Positions 43,141 through 53,311 of a stretch of 64,000 bases of DNA are shown in pieces. The stretch is taken from the NCBI RefSeq assembly GCF_000157915.1, contig NZ_EQ973634.1, positions 23,706 through 87,705 of the forward strand, read 5' to 3'. This DNA is from Phocaeicola coprophilus DSM 18228 = JCM 13818. GTDB taxonomy: Bacteria > Bacteroidota > Bacteroidia > Bacteroidales > Bacteroidaceae. The notes under the pieces are model-generated. The model was not told the origin of the DNA. It ran no database searches and saw nothing but the letters and a program-made list of their open reading frames with translations. The position numbers and the translations under genes are program-made. Each line of letters starts with the position of its first letter. Within the stretch, counting starts at the first letter, position 1.

Positions 43141-46131
43141 TTATTCAATCACGATAAGCCATCCTTTTCCTTTCGGAACGGTTACGATGTCTCCCGGTTT
43201 CCAGGTCTTTTCGGGCTGGAAGTTCTCAATAGCCGGGGCATGCAGAGATACCTTGGCCGGATCCAGACCCAGTTTAGCCCAGTCAATTTGCAGGGTAACA
43301 TCTACATCATGGTCTTCCCAGGTTGCCAGTGAGACCAGTGTCTTGGTTCCGGTTTTACGGTAGATGGTGGCGAGGGTTTTTTCTCTGCCGGTCTTGACCG
43401 GGTTATCCTTCACCCAGTAACCGATCATTTCACTGCCTTTCATTCCAAACTCATCCCAGAATTTCCAAAGAGGACGGTTGTCCACTCCATATCCCGGGTT
43501 ACGTCCGGTCATGCCATACAGCATTCCGCGCCATTTGTTTCCACCTTCCCACAGCATTTCTCCCATCAGTCCGTAGGGGATACCAGATACTTCCACCATC
43601 CAGAACTCGGGCGGCATGTCGTAGTCGAAATATTCGCCGAACCACAGGCGGTCCAGGTAGGGGAAGTGTTCCAGATACAGGTTTGCACTGTTGGCAAAGC
43701 CGTCTTTGTCGTTAAACTGGTTGGCTGAATGCAAGTCGATCATGGCACCGGGGTTGGTACGGTTCAGAATTTTGCGTACACGTTTCATGGACATGCGGTC
43801 GAAAGCCAGGTCGTCAATGTACAGTCCGTCGATGCCGACATTCTTGACGAGCCAGTCCAGTCCTTCCATATAGTAATTGTGCCAGCGGGACACTCCGGTA
43901 TTTACAATCGCAGCATCCTGTACATTATAGGCAAACCAGGCAGCGATGTAATCCTGGTCGTAGTGTTCCTGAAGCCAGGAATATCCGCCTCCCTTACCTT
44001 TGGAGAAAATTTCTCCGTTGAGGCTTCTCAAGGCAAAGATCTCGGTACAGCTGTTTGAAAGTTCACGTACCGTATTGTAGATCTTCACTTTCATATTCTT
44101 TGCATGAGCTCCGTCAATATAAGCTTTCATTTCTCTGGTGCGCAGGAAAGGATAGTTGATAAACGGATTGATGGCATTGGCGTGATGAATATTGACTACG
44201 GTCGCTCCGAATTCATGAGTCTTGTCGATGAAGTCATATCCGTGATAATAGCGGTCCTGCCATTGCTTGTCGGGATTGATGGTACGGAACGGAGTGATCA
44301 GCACGTTGAAGTAGAAGCACAGGCGGTCACCTTTTTTGACTGTGCGTTTTCCTGAATAAGCATTGATCAGGGTGTTTTTTCCTGCTGCACTCAGCTTGAT
44401 ACCTCCATTGCCGTTGTTGCACCACGAAACCGGCATGTGCAGCGGTTTCTCGTGGTAGAAGTTCGTATTCAGCGGACGTTCGTATTTGTCGTCATAGAAA
44501 CGGAGTTGCAGTCCTCCATTGACACTGCCGGTCCACAGGGCATCCTGATTTTTTTCAACGCCCCATTTCCAGTCCAGATTCTGGGGGCAGTAGCCGCCTT
44601 TTTCTCCCAATCCCATCATATATTGTGCAATGTTGGGGGCCAGTTCGGTACGGAGTGCAATGTCATTTATTTCACCATCCTTGCGGGCAATAAGCACTAC
44701 CTTGTATTCCATGTTTCCGTCAGACTCGATCTGGGCGTCCAGGTTCATAATGAACTGATTGTTCTGATTGGTGGCATGCCATCCCAGAGTACCGGCCTTA
44801 CGTTTGGTATAGGTGAAGTCCAGGTTCTCCCAGTTTTCTCCGGTTGTGAGTTCCATCGGTCTGGACAGGATATCCAGTCCTTCTGTTCCTATTTCGGTGA
44901 GTGTTTCCTTGAAATAAGAAGTGATCTGTGCCGGGAATCCGTTGGGCTGAAGAGTCACCTTGCGTCCCAGCAGTGAAATGGTCTTGTCCTGTACATTCAG
45001 AGGAATATAGGGAGCGATTACTTCGTCATCAAAGCCGATCTGGGAGTTCAGCCAGCGCAGGCGCGAATGTCTCCAGGGCTCATTGTCTCCATGGTTGGCA
45101 ATCAGGTTGTCAGTGACATTCAGGGTCACTTTTACCTGTTTGGGTTTCATTCCTGCAGCCTGAACGGTTACTGTTCCTGTATACTGTCCGGCTGTCAGCT
45201 GTTCGGGAACCATCGTTCCTACCCACAGGGCCTGTACTTTTCCTTTGGGGACGGAACAGTCTTTTTCAAACACACTTCCGGTGACATCTACACCTCCTGT
45301 GTTGAAACAGGTGAATGCAGAAGCGGGGATTGATTCTCCGGTTTGTGAATTAACCAGAGCAGAATAGGTAAGCTTCAGGTGGTTGACATCCTTGCGGGCT
45401 GCCCAAAGACCGATTTGGAAGGTGTAATATTCTCCCTTGTCTGCCGTTCCCTCAAAAGAATCATGGCGGTTGTCCTCTATCCATTTATAGGGCAGATCCG
45501 TTGTCATGCGGATCGGGTAACGCCGGTCTTCCGTAAACAGAATATAGGGATCCTCTGGTTGGGATTTCAGCAAGTCGTCTTTTTCTTTGGCAGTGGCGAT
45601 CACTTCCATCGGGTAGAAAGAATGGAATTCATTGATGGCCTGGAATTGCTTGACGGTAGCCTGCGGTAGTTCGGGAGCCTTTTTCCCTGTCAGGCGGTTG
45701 GCCTTTTTCCATTCGGCAGATGCTGTTTCTTCAAATCCCGGATAAGTTACGGTCGGATAATATTTGCTTCCTGAAGAAATATTTTTCAGGTAATAGATGT
45801 AATAGTCTCCCGGAACGGTTTGCGGCTGAAAGACGACCTCACCTTTTTCCCGGTTGATCTGAAAGCGGCATACGTTGGTGATGCGCTTTCCGGTCTTGGC
45901 ATCAATGACAATCAGGTCCTTGTTTTCCGGATTGAAATCTTTCCGCCGCCATTGGATGAGAGCCAGAACAGCATCTGAGGGCTGGTCAACGGAAACCACC
46001 ACTCTGTGATTGCCAAGTGAATCAGCATTCCAGACTCCGGTGCCATATAATGAAGGGAGGGGTTTTTCCTGTCCCTGAATGGGAGCTGCCAGCAGCAGGC
46101 CTCCCAGTAAAAGAGGAAAAATTCGTTTCAT
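43141..46131 (-). CDS. DUF6067 glycoside-hydrolase-like protein
   Basis: The 996-residue protein has a signal peptide (LLLGGLLLAAPIQGQ). The C-terminal half has a TIM-barrel-like layout with GIDGLYIDDLAFDRM, AMIDLHSANQFN and WFGEYFDYDMPPEFWMVE. These acidic positions are possible catalytic residues, but I cannot assign them. The N-terminal half is beta-rich. It matches my memory of DUF6067, distantly related to GH123-like enzymes. The second in-frame ATG gives the signal peptide and is chosen over 46176. It begins 25 nt after the M60 stop and is followed by the DUF5107 gene. Confidence 0.8.
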   Translation of the reverse strand: MKRIFPLLLGGLLLAAPIQGQEKPLPSLYGTGVWNADSLGNHRVVVSVDQPSDAVLALIQWRRKDFNPENKDLIVIDAKTGKRITNVCRFQINREKGEVVFQPQTVPGDYYIYYLKNISSGSKYYPTVTYPGFEETASAEWKKANRLTGKKAPELPQATVKQFQAINEFHSFYPMEVIATAKEKDDLLKSQPEDPYILFTEDRRYPIRMTTDLPYKWIEDNRHDSFEGTADKGEYYTFQIGLWAARKDVNHLKLTYSALVNSQTGESIPASAFTCFNTGGVDVTGSVFEKDCSVPKGKVQALWVGTMVPEQLTAGQYTGTVTVQAAGMKPKQVKVTLNVTDNLIANHGDNEPWRHSRLRWLNSQIGFDDEVIAPYIPLNVQDKTISLLGRKVTLQPNGFPAQITSYFKETLTEIGTEGLDILSRPMELTTGENWENLDFTYTKRKAGTLGWHATNQNNQFIMNLDAQIESDGNMEYKVVLIARKDGEINDIALRTELAPNIAQYMMGLGEKGGYCPQNLDWKWGVEKNQDALWTGSVNGGLQLRFYDDKYERPLNTNFYHEKPLHMPVSWCNNGNGGIKLSAAGKNTLINAYSGKRTVKKGDRLCFYFNVLITPFRTINPDKQWQDRYYHGYDFIDKTHEFGATVVNIHHANAINPFINYPFLRTREMKAYIDGAHAKNMKVKIYNTVRELSNSCTEIFALRSLNGEIFSKGKGGGYSWLQEHYDQDYIAAWFAYNVQDAAIVNTGVSRWHNYYMEGLDWLVKNVGIDGLYIDDLAFDRMSMKRVRKILNRTNPGAMIDLHSANQFNDKDGFANSANLYLEHFPYLDRLWFGEYFDYDMPPEFWMVEVSGIPYGLMGEMLWEGGNKWRGMLYGMTGRNPGYGVDNRPLWKFWDEFGMKGSEMIGYWVKDNPVKTGREKTLATIYRKTGTKTLVSLATWEDHDVDVTLQIDWAKLGLDPAKVSLHAPAIENFQPEKTWKPGDIVTVPKGKGWLIVIE

Positions 46132-46156
46132 GGTTTGTTCGTATTTAGACTTTGAG

Positions 46157-47860
46157 TTACTCTTTTTCTTTAGCATAAATCAGTGCGTTGAGTTCTTCCG
46201 GAGTGAGCGGCTTGATCAGTTGCTGTTTTTCCAGTTCTTCCATTTCTTTCTTGAAACGGTCTCTCATTTCGGTAGTCATTTCGTAGTTGTAGTCTCCGTA
46301 ATCTCCGTATGAAAGTTTCAGGATGCGGAAGAAACCGAACTTTTCAAAATAAGGATAAAGGTTCTTTCCGGCCAGTAGGGAAGCTCCCCGGATGAAGTTC
46401 AGCTGGAATGGAACCACGTTGCTGCTTCTGTCCAGATCTTTCAGTTCCGGATGTTCTTTTTCGGAGTTTCTCATTTTTTCGTATAAATCGGGATAGAAAT
46501 CAGGATAGCCGTTTTGAGTGAAGTAGCATTGCAGTTTCCAGAACGGAACCAGTCTTTCAAAGACATCTGTTTCCAGATAGCTGATAGCTTTGTCCGGATT
46601 GACCTTGCAGGAAGAGATGATGGAATCGTTCATGCCTCCGGCTCTTCGGGAAGGGCTGACCGTACCGGCCTTGCTGTCTTCCAGGAAACTCTTTTCAGCA
46701 TTGGCAAAAGCCGAGGAAAGTCTGTTCTTGTATCCGAAAGCCTGCGTACAATATCTGGTACAGATATTATTGCTGGTTTCACCCAATCCTCCCCATGAGA
46801 GATAGGTTTGCAGCTGATGTACGTGTCCCACTTCATGGCTGAATCCCCAGCAGGCATCTTCGTCTTTTGTCCGCATGTGAACAGGATCGGCCACACGTTT
46901 CATGGTATCGAACTTGAAGGCTACGCCATCACCGTCGCGGAACATGTAATATCCGTAGTTGACGCGGGCAAAGATTTTATTGTTTGTGATGTGATTGTAT
47001 TTTTTCCAGCCAATGATTTCATGTTGCTTGGACACCAGCTGTTCGTAAACATCAATCAGTTCCTTACCCTGGCCGGGTGCATATTTTTTCAGATCCTCTA
47101 CCGGGTAAGCCAGGTGTATGTTGCTTCCTGTTGCATCGAAAACCGGATAGACAGCGTTGGCAAGCATTCTGTCCCAGTCTTCGTTGGTATTTACGGATGC
47201 ATCGAAATATCCGTTGACTTCTCCGGTGATGAAATGTACCTTAACCGTATTTTCTTTTTCCGGGTTGTCGAAGTAGTAATCCATATAGGCAAGTCCTGTC
47301 CATTCGGAAGTTTTCTCAATGACGTTAATCCCATTTTTGAGTTCGAATCTTTCAAAATGAAGGCTCCAGTCTTCGTCTCCCTGATTGGGAGCATACAAAT
47401 CCGCTACTTTCACGCCGAGTTTGCTGCCTTCTTTCAGACCGTCGACAACGATGATGTGTTTTCCGGGCTTGAGTACGATACCTGTAATATGCTGGTAGGT
47501 GCTGTAACCGTCTCCGATATGCAACAGTTTTCCCAGTGCTTCCGGACTGTAGACCGGTTTAAAGGAGTTTACACGGAATTGAGTATCATATTGTTTGTTA
47601 TACAGGGCTGTGGCCAGATTTCTTAACTCTTCGCTTTTGCAAGACTTGATTTTTCTTTTTCCGACTTTTTTGTTCAGTGTCGTACACAGAGGATCGGCGA
47701 ATAATTCCCTGGCGATTTCTTCAAGATTGACCTTGTTTTCATCCATGTTTTCATAGACAAAACATGTTTCATAGCTGTTTGCTTCTTTGGCTGATGCCTG
47801 TTCTATTGCAAGATTATTGAAAGTCATGCTAAGGCACAATAAGAAACTGATTTTTTTCAT
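46157..47860 (-). CDS. M60-family metallopeptidase (mucinase-like)
   Basis: The 567-residue product starts with a signal peptide (MKKISFLLCLSMTFNNLAIEQASA). It carries the gluzincin motif HEVGH (WGFSHEVGHVHQ) with the third ligand Glu in GGLGETSNN, 12-14 residues downstream. Peptidase family M60 (enhancin-like) cleaves mucin-type O-glycoproteins. The domain before it (HITGIVLKPGKHIIVVDGL, IHLAYP) is the usual non-peptidase N-terminal beta part. As first gene of the operon with DUF6067 and DUF5107, it suggests breakdown of O-glycosylated host glycoprotein. Confidence 0.9.
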   Translation of the reverse strand: MKKISFLLCLSMTFNNLAIEQASAKEANSYETCFVYENMDENKVNLEEIARELFADPLCTTLNKKVGKRKIKSCKSEELRNLATALYNKQYDTQFRVNSFKPVYSPEALGKLLHIGDGYSTYQHITGIVLKPGKHIIVVDGLKEGSKLGVKVADLYAPNQGDEDWSLHFERFELKNGINVIEKTSEWTGLAYMDYYFDNPEKENTVKVHFITGEVNGYFDASVNTNEDWDRMLANAVYPVFDATGSNIHLAYPVEDLKKYAPGQGKELIDVYEQLVSKQHEIIGWKKYNHITNNKIFARVNYGYYMFRDGDGVAFKFDTMKRVADPVHMRTKDEDACWGFSHEVGHVHQLQTYLSWGGLGETSNNICTRYCTQAFGYKNRLSSAFANAEKSFLEDSKAGTVSPSRRAGGMNDSIISSCKVNPDKAISYLETDVFERLVPFWKLQCYFTQNGYPDFYPDLYEKMRNSEKEHPELKDLDRSSNVVPFQLNFIRGASLLAGKNLYPYFEKFGFFRILKLSYGDYGDYNYEMTTEMRDRFKKEMEELEKQQLIKPLTPEELNALIYAKEKE

Positions 47861-48088
47861 AGACTTCGGTTTATAAATTTAATAGATTTGTACATATAGT
47901 TTTTCATACCCCATTGTCTGGAAAGATCAGATACATTCCGGCGTTATGGTCGGGATAACAGTACCGGTCTGTTTTCTGTCTTTTCAGACGTTTTACAAAA
48001 TTAGCAAAAGTTTCTCACCCTTCTTGTTTTTTGTGAAAATTAACTATCTGGAGTATGGTAGGACCCCGATAAAAAAACAATTTGATTT

Positions 48089-48118
48089 TTTGTATTATCG
48101 TTCAAATAGCTACATTTG
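48089..48118 (+). promoter_or_regulatory. promoter of the sulfatase gene
   Basis: TTTG (48089-48092), 18 nt, TACATTTG (48111-48118), 22 nt before the ATG. On the minus strand, CAAAATTA at 47996-48003 reads as TAATTTTG, a possible -7 for the M60 operon. The gap 47861-48088 has no gene. Confidence 0.65.
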
Positions 48119-48139
48119 CTGAAATAAAACTTAGATACC

Positions 48140-49624
48140 ATGAAAAATTACGCGAATTTCTGTTTTGCTGCTATTGCATCCACTTTGTATCAACTTCCTG
48201 TCCAGGCAACTGCCGTATCGGATAATTCCGGTAATGAACGTCCTAATCTTCTGGTCATAATGGCTGACCAGTTTCGTGGAGATGCCTTCAGTTTCAGAGG
48301 AAAGGAAGCGGTAAAAACTCCGCATTTTGATTCTTTTGCCAGAGAAGCAGTCGTGTGTACCCAGGCTGTCAGCGGGTATCCTGTATCATCTCCGGCCAGA
48401 GGTATGTTCCTTTCGGGAGCTTATCCGCACAAGAATGGAGTTATTACCAACTGTCAGTCGGAATCAGCCGTACAGGATGTTGAATTGCGGGAAGACCTGA
48501 CTTGCTGGTCGGATGTACTTCACTCGGAAGGTTACCATACTGCATACATCGGGAAATGGCATTTGGACAAACCTGTGAAGCCTTTTATCGACTGCTACAA
48601 CAATAAGGGGGAAATGGCCTGGAATGAATGGTGTCCTCCTCACAGAAGACATGGCTTTGACTATTGGGTGGCTTATGGTACATACGACTGGCATCTGAAA
48701 CCCATGTACTGGAATTCTCAGGCCGGGCGCGAGGATTTTTATTATGTGAATCAGTGGGGGCCTGAATATGAGGCCGATCTTGCCATTCAGTATCTGGATA
48801 GTATCAAGGGATCAGACCAGCCTTTTGCCATGATGGTATCCATGAATCCTCCTCATACGGGTTATGAACTGGTGCCCGACAATTATAAGGAACTTTATAA
48901 AGGATTGAATGTTGATTCGGTTGTAGCCGCAATGCCGCATCTCCGAAACGCAGATCAGAAGTATGTTGATTATTTCAAGAAAAGTCTGCTTGATTATTAT
49001 GCCTGCATATCGGGAGTAGATGAACAGTTTGGACGGATCATTGAAGCGCTCAAACGAAACGGTATGTTTGATCATACAATCGTTGTCTTTGTTTCTGATC
49101 ATGGGGATTCCATGGGAATGCATGAGAATATCGGGAAAAATATCTTCTATGAAGAAGCAATGAGAGTTCCTTTTATGATTTCCTGGGGAGACAAACTCTC
49201 GCCAAGGGTAGATCAGGAGTTATTGCTTTCTGTGGAGGATTTCTGTCCGACTATTTTGTCTCTGATGGGATTGGAGGACAAGATACCTTCTTCAGTCCAG
49301 ACCCGTAATCTGAGCAAACAGATTCTGGGTAGTAGGGAAGATATGCCGGAATACCAGCTGTATATGCTGTACAGTCAGGTGGATGCCACAGGAAAGAATC
49401 CGGAGACGGGTGCAAGAGGCATACGTAATGAACGGTATACCTATGCTGTCAGGTTCAAGGAAGGTGAGATTACCGGGGAATATCTTTTTGACCGGAAACA
49501 TGATCCTTATCAGATGAATAATCTGGCCGGAAATGAAATAAAGCTGGCCGGCAAACTCAGAAAGGCTCTGGTACAAATGCTGGCAGATGCGGAAGATCCT
49601 GCATATGCTGTTTTCTCCAGATAA
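48140..49624 (+). CDS. secreted sulfatase, serine-type formylglycine site
   Basis: The 494-residue enzyme has an N-terminal signal (SVDNSG follows a hydrophobic start, LPVQATA). The metal site starts NLLVIMADQFRGD. The active-site motif is SSPAR (Ser83 to Arg87), so the formylglycine comes from Ser, which requires an anaerobic sulfatase-maturating radical SAM enzyme not seen here. GYHTAYIGKWHLD and FVSDHGDSMGMHENIGK complete the family S1 set. It removes sulfate from sulfated carbohydrate, probably mucin or glycosaminoglycan. Transcribed divergently from the M60 operon. Confidence 0.93.
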   Translation: MKNYANFCFAAIASTLYQLPVQATAVSDNSGNERPNLLVIMADQFRGDAFSFRGKEAVKTPHFDSFAREAVVCTQAVSGYPVSSPARGMFLSGAYPHKNGVITNCQSESAVQDVELREDLTCWSDVLHSEGYHTAYIGKWHLDKPVKPFIDCYNNKGEMAWNEWCPPHRRHGFDYWVAYGTYDWHLKPMYWNSQAGREDFYYVNQWGPEYEADLAIQYLDSIKGSDQPFAMMVSMNPPHTGYELVPDNYKELYKGLNVDSVVAAMPHLRNADQKYVDYFKKSLLDYYACISGVDEQFGRIIEALKRNGMFDHTIVVFVSDHGDSMGMHENIGKNIFYEEAMRVPFMISWGDKLSPRVDQELLLSVEDFCPTILSLMGLEDKIPSSVQTRNLSKQILGSREDMPEYQLYMLYSQVDATGKNPETGARGIRNERYTYAVRFKEGEITGEYLFDRKHDPYQMNNLAGNEIKLAGKLRKALVQMLADAEDPAYAVFSR

Positions 49625-49653
49625 TCATAAAAAAGACCAGATGATCATAAAAA

Positions 49654-49685
49654 AGAGGACCGTCCCCATCAGGAGGCGGTCCTCT
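49654..49685. terminator. terminator between sulfatase and nifJ
   Basis: AGAGGACCG (49654-49662) pairs with CGGTCCTCT (49677-49685). It lies between convergent genes and is preceded by two copies of ATCATAAAAAAGA, so it may work in both directions. Confidence 0.6.
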
Positions 49686-49720
49686 GAACTTATTTAGCTA
49701 GAAAATAGTTCCCTCAGGGA

Positions 49721-52700
49721 TTATTTTTCTTCGCTCCAGTCCATGGCAGCCATACGCTTGTAAGAAGCGTAACGTTTCTTAGCCATGTCTTCGCAAGCTG
49801 CGAACAGATCAGCAGCTTCTGTCGGATATTGTTTCATTACAGATGCGAAACGAACTTCACCCTTCAGATAATCCTGGAAGCCTTCCCAGTTCGGTTCTTT
49901 AGAATCGAGTGAGAACGGATTCTTACCTTCTTCTTCCAGAGCCGGGTTGAAGCGCCACAAGTGCCAGTAACCACATTCAACAGCCTTAGCTTCTTCTGCC
50001 TGAGATTTACCCATACCAGCTTTCAGACCGTGGTTGATACACGGAGCGTAAGCGATAACCAGTGACGGTCCAGGATAAGCTTCAGCTTCGCGGATAGCTT
50101 TCAGAGTCTGAGCCTGGTCAGCACCCATAGCGATCTGAGCTACGTAAACATATCCGTAAGTAGTAGCGATCATACCCAGGTCTTTCTTGCGTACGCGCTT
50201 ACCAGAAGCAGCAAACTTAGCGATAGCACCCAGCGGAGTAGCCTTAGATGACTGACCACCAGTGTTAGAGTAAACTTCAGTATCCAGTACCAGAATGTTA
50301 ACGTCTTCGCCAGAAGCAATTACGTGATCCAGACCTCCGTAACCGATATCGTAAGAAGCGCCGTCACCACCGATGATCCACTGTGAACGTTTTACCAGAT
50401 AGTCTTTGAATTCAGCGATCGTAGCGCATGAAGGACATTTATCTTTAGCAGCTTCTACCAGCGGGATGATCTTTTCAGCAGCAGCCTTGCTCTTGTCAGC
50501 ATCGTTGCGGCCGTCGATCCATTCCTGGAATGCTTCTTTGTATTCTGCCGGAGTACCTTCTGCAGCGATAGCAGTCTTCATTGCTTCTTCCAGACGGTTG
50601 CGCAGTTTCTTGTTAGCCAGTTCCATACCCAGACCGAATTCGCAGAAGTCTTCGAACAATGAGTTAGCCCAAGCAGGACCCTGACCCTTTTCGTTTGTAG
50701 TATAAGGAGTTGAAGGAACAGAACCAGAGTAGATTGAAGAACATCCGGTAGCGTTAGCAACCATTTCACGGTCACCGAACAACTGAGAAATCAGTTTTAC
50801 GTACGGAGTTTCACCACAACCAGAGCAAGCTCCAGAGAACTCGAACAACGGAGTAGCGAACTGAGAGTTCTTCACGTTAGCCTTGATGTCTACCAGGTGC
50901 TGTTTAGACTTCACGTTTTCAGAGCAGTAAGTCCAGTTTGCAGCTTCACCCAGCTGAGTTTCAAGCGGCTTCATAGTCAGAGCCTTGCCACCCTTCTTCG
51001 GGTTACCCGGACATACGTCAGCACAGTTACCGCAACCCAAGCAGTCCATAACGTCTACCTGTACGCGGAATGTCATGCCGTCAAACTGTTTACCAACAGC
51101 CTTCAATGTCGGGAAGTTAGCACCAGCCTGTTCGTCAGCATCCAGTACGAACGGACGGATAGCAGCGTGAGGACAAACGTAAGCACACTTGTTACACTGG
51201 ATACAAGTTTCAGGATTCCATTCCGGAACGAATGCAGCTACACCACGTTTTTCGTATTTAGCTGTACCCTGATGCCATGTACCGTCTTCGATACCCTTGA
51301 ATGCTGATACCGGCAGCAAGTCACCATCCTGAGCATTGATCGGACGAACAACTTCGTTGATGAATGCAGGATCGTTGTTGGCAGCAGCGCCTTCTACTTC
51401 CAGGCTAGCCCATGCCGGATCAACAGTCAGCTGTTTGTATTCACCACCACGGTCAACGGCAGCGTAGTTCTTGTTGACCACGTCTTCACCCTTCTTACCG
51501 TAAGACTTCACGATGAATTTCTTCATCTGTTCAACAGCCAGGTCAACTGGAATTACGCCAGTGATACGGAAGAATGCAGACTGCAGGATGGTGTTGGTAC
51601 GGTTACCCAGACCAATTTCCTGAGCAATCTTAGTAGCGTTGATATAGTAAACAGTAATGTTGTTTTCTGCGAAATATTTCTTAACCTTGTTAGGCAGGTT
51701 CTTAGCCAGTTCTTCACCTTCCCAGATAGTGTTCAGCAAGAATGTACCGTTCTTACGCAGACCGCGGGTTACATCGTACATGTGCAGGTAAGCCTGTACG
51801 TGGCAAGCTACGAAGTTAGGAGTAGTTACCAGATAAGTAGAACGGATCGGGTGATCACCGAAACGCAGGTGAGAGCAAGTGAAACCACCAGATTTCTTAG
51901 AGTCGTAAGAGAAGTAAGCCTGGCAATATTTGTTAGTGTTGTCACCGATGATCTTCACTGAGTTCTTGTTGGCACCTACAGTACCGTCAGCACCCAGACC
52001 GTAGAACTTAGCTTCGAACATACCTTCGCCACCCAGTGCGATTTCTTCTTTCTTAGGCAGAGAAGTGAAGGTTACATCGTCTACGATACCGATAGTGAAG
52101 TGATCTTTCGGAGTCGGCAAAGACAGGTTTTCATATACAGACAGAATCTGAGCCGGAGTAGTATCCTTAGAACCCAGACCGTAGCGTCCGCCTACGATAA
52201 CCGGAGCATTTTCCTGTCCGTAGAAGCAGTCTTTAACATCCAGATACAGAGGTTCGCCGTTTGCACCCGGTTCTTTGGTACGGTCAAGAACTGCGATACG
52301 TTTTGCAGTCTTAGGTACAGCAGCCAGGAAGTGCTTAGCAGAGAACGGACGATACAGATGAACAGCAACCAAACCAACTTTTTCACCGTTAGCTACCAGA
52401 TGGTCGATAGCTTCGCGGGCAGCTTCAGTTACAGAACCCATAGCGATGATTACGCGTTCAGCATCTTCAGCACCGTAGTAGTTGAACAAGCCGTAGTTAC
52501 GTCCTGTGATCTTGTTGATTTCGTTCATGTATTCTTCTACGATAGCAGGAACTGCTTCATAGAACGGATTGCAAGATTCTCTGTGCTGGAAGAAGTGATC
52601 CGGGTTTTCAGCCATACCACGAGCAACCGGTTTGTTGGGGCTCAGTGCGCGTTCACGGAATTCAGCCAAGGCTTTCTGGTCTACCAGCGGAGCCAGGTCT

Positions 52701-53272
52701 TCGTTTTCCAGCATTTCGATCTTCTGGATTTCATGTGAAGTACGGAAACCGTCGAAGAAGTTTACGAACGGTACGCGTGATTTGATTGTTGACAGGTGAG
52801 CAACACCGGCCAAATCCATAACTTCCTGTACAGATCCTTCGCACAGCATAGCGAAACCGGTCTGACGGCAAGACATAACATCCTGGTGGTCACCGAAGAT
52901 ACACAGTGCATGTGAAGCCAGAGTACGGGCAGATACATGGAAGACGCAAGGAAGGAATTCACCTGCAATCTTGTACATGTTAGGGATCATCAGCAGAAGA
53001 CCCTGAGAAGCAGTATAAGTAGTTGTCAATGCACCAGCCTGAAGAGAACCGTGTACTGCACCGGCAGCACCACCTTCAGATTGCATTTCTTGAACCAAAA
53101 CAGTTTCACCGAAGATGTTTTTACGACCTGCGGCAGCCCATTCATCTACATATTCAGCCATTGTAGAAGACGGGGTGATAGGATAAATAGCTGCAACTTC
53201 TGAGAACATATATGAAATATGTGCTGCAGCCTGGTTACCATCACAAGTGATGAATTTTTTTTGTTTAGTCAT
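49721..53272 (-). CDS. nifJ: pyruvate:ferredoxin (flavodoxin) oxidoreductase
   Basis: The 1183-residue single-chain enzyme oxidises pyruvate with coenzyme A to acetyl-CoA, CO2 and reduced ferredoxin in central anaerobic metabolism. Domains in order: N-terminal transketolase-like alpha (YPITPSSTMAEYVDEWAA), gamma, two 4Fe-4S motifs (CIQCNKCAYVCP and CLGCGNCADVCPG), a further Cys site (SGACSGCGETPY) and the TPP site GDGASYDIGYGG with DTEVYSNTGGQSSKATPLGA. Length fits family. Codon use is strongly biased, as for a highly expressed gene. It is 40 nt downstream of the ATPase gene. Confidence 0.97.
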   Translation of the reverse strand: MTKQKKFITCDGNQAAAHISYMFSEVAAIYPITPSSTMAEYVDEWAAAGRKNIFGETVLVQEMQSEGGAAGAVHGSLQAGALTTTYTASQGLLLMIPNMYKIAGEFLPCVFHVSARTLASHALCIFGDHQDVMSCRQTGFAMLCEGSVQEVMDLAGVAHLSTIKSRVPFVNFFDGFRTSHEIQKIEMLENEDLAPLVDQKALAEFRERALSPNKPVARGMAENPDHFFQHRESCNPFYEAVPAIVEEYMNEINKITGRNYGLFNYYGAEDAERVIIAMGSVTEAAREAIDHLVANGEKVGLVAVHLYRPFSAKHFLAAVPKTAKRIAVLDRTKEPGANGEPLYLDVKDCFYGQENAPVIVGGRYGLGSKDTTPAQILSVYENLSLPTPKDHFTIGIVDDVTFTSLPKKEEIALGGEGMFEAKFYGLGADGTVGANKNSVKIIGDNTNKYCQAYFSYDSKKSGGFTCSHLRFGDHPIRSTYLVTTPNFVACHVQAYLHMYDVTRGLRKNGTFLLNTIWEGEELAKNLPNKVKKYFAENNITVYYINATKIAQEIGLGNRTNTILQSAFFRITGVIPVDLAVEQMKKFIVKSYGKKGEDVVNKNYAAVDRGGEYKQLTVDPAWASLEVEGAAANNDPAFINEVVRPINAQDGDLLPVSAFKGIEDGTWHQGTAKYEKRGVAAFVPEWNPETCIQCNKCAYVCPHAAIRPFVLDADEQAGANFPTLKAVGKQFDGMTFRVQVDVMDCLGCGNCADVCPGNPKKGGKALTMKPLETQLGEAANWTYCSENVKSKQHLVDIKANVKNSQFATPLFEFSGACSGCGETPYVKLISQLFGDREMVANATGCSSIYSGSVPSTPYTTNEKGQGPAWANSLFEDFCEFGLGMELANKKLRNRLEEAMKTAIAAEGTPAEYKEAFQEWIDGRNDADKSKAAAEKIIPLVEAAKDKCPSCATIAEFKDYLVKRSQWIIGGDGASYDIGYGGLDHVIASGEDVNILVLDTEVYSNTGGQSSKATPLGAIAKFAASGKRVRKKDLGMIATTYGYVYVAQIAMGADQAQTLKAIREAEAYPGPSLVIAYAPCINHGLKAGMGKSQAEEAKAVECGYWHLWRFNPALEEEGKNPFSLDSKEPNWEGFQDYLKGEVRFASVMKQYPTEAADLFAACEDMAKKRYASYKRMAAMDWSEEK

Positions 53273-53311
53273 ACAATTACTAATTAAATATTGAGTAATA
53301 AAATCTGGTTC

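Noticed and set aside
50400-53200. Long plus-strand frames opposite nifJ, and similar long frames opposite truA, the radical SAM gene and the glycan genes.
   Set aside because: They are antisense shadows of strongly biased coding sequence; none has a family motif or promoter.
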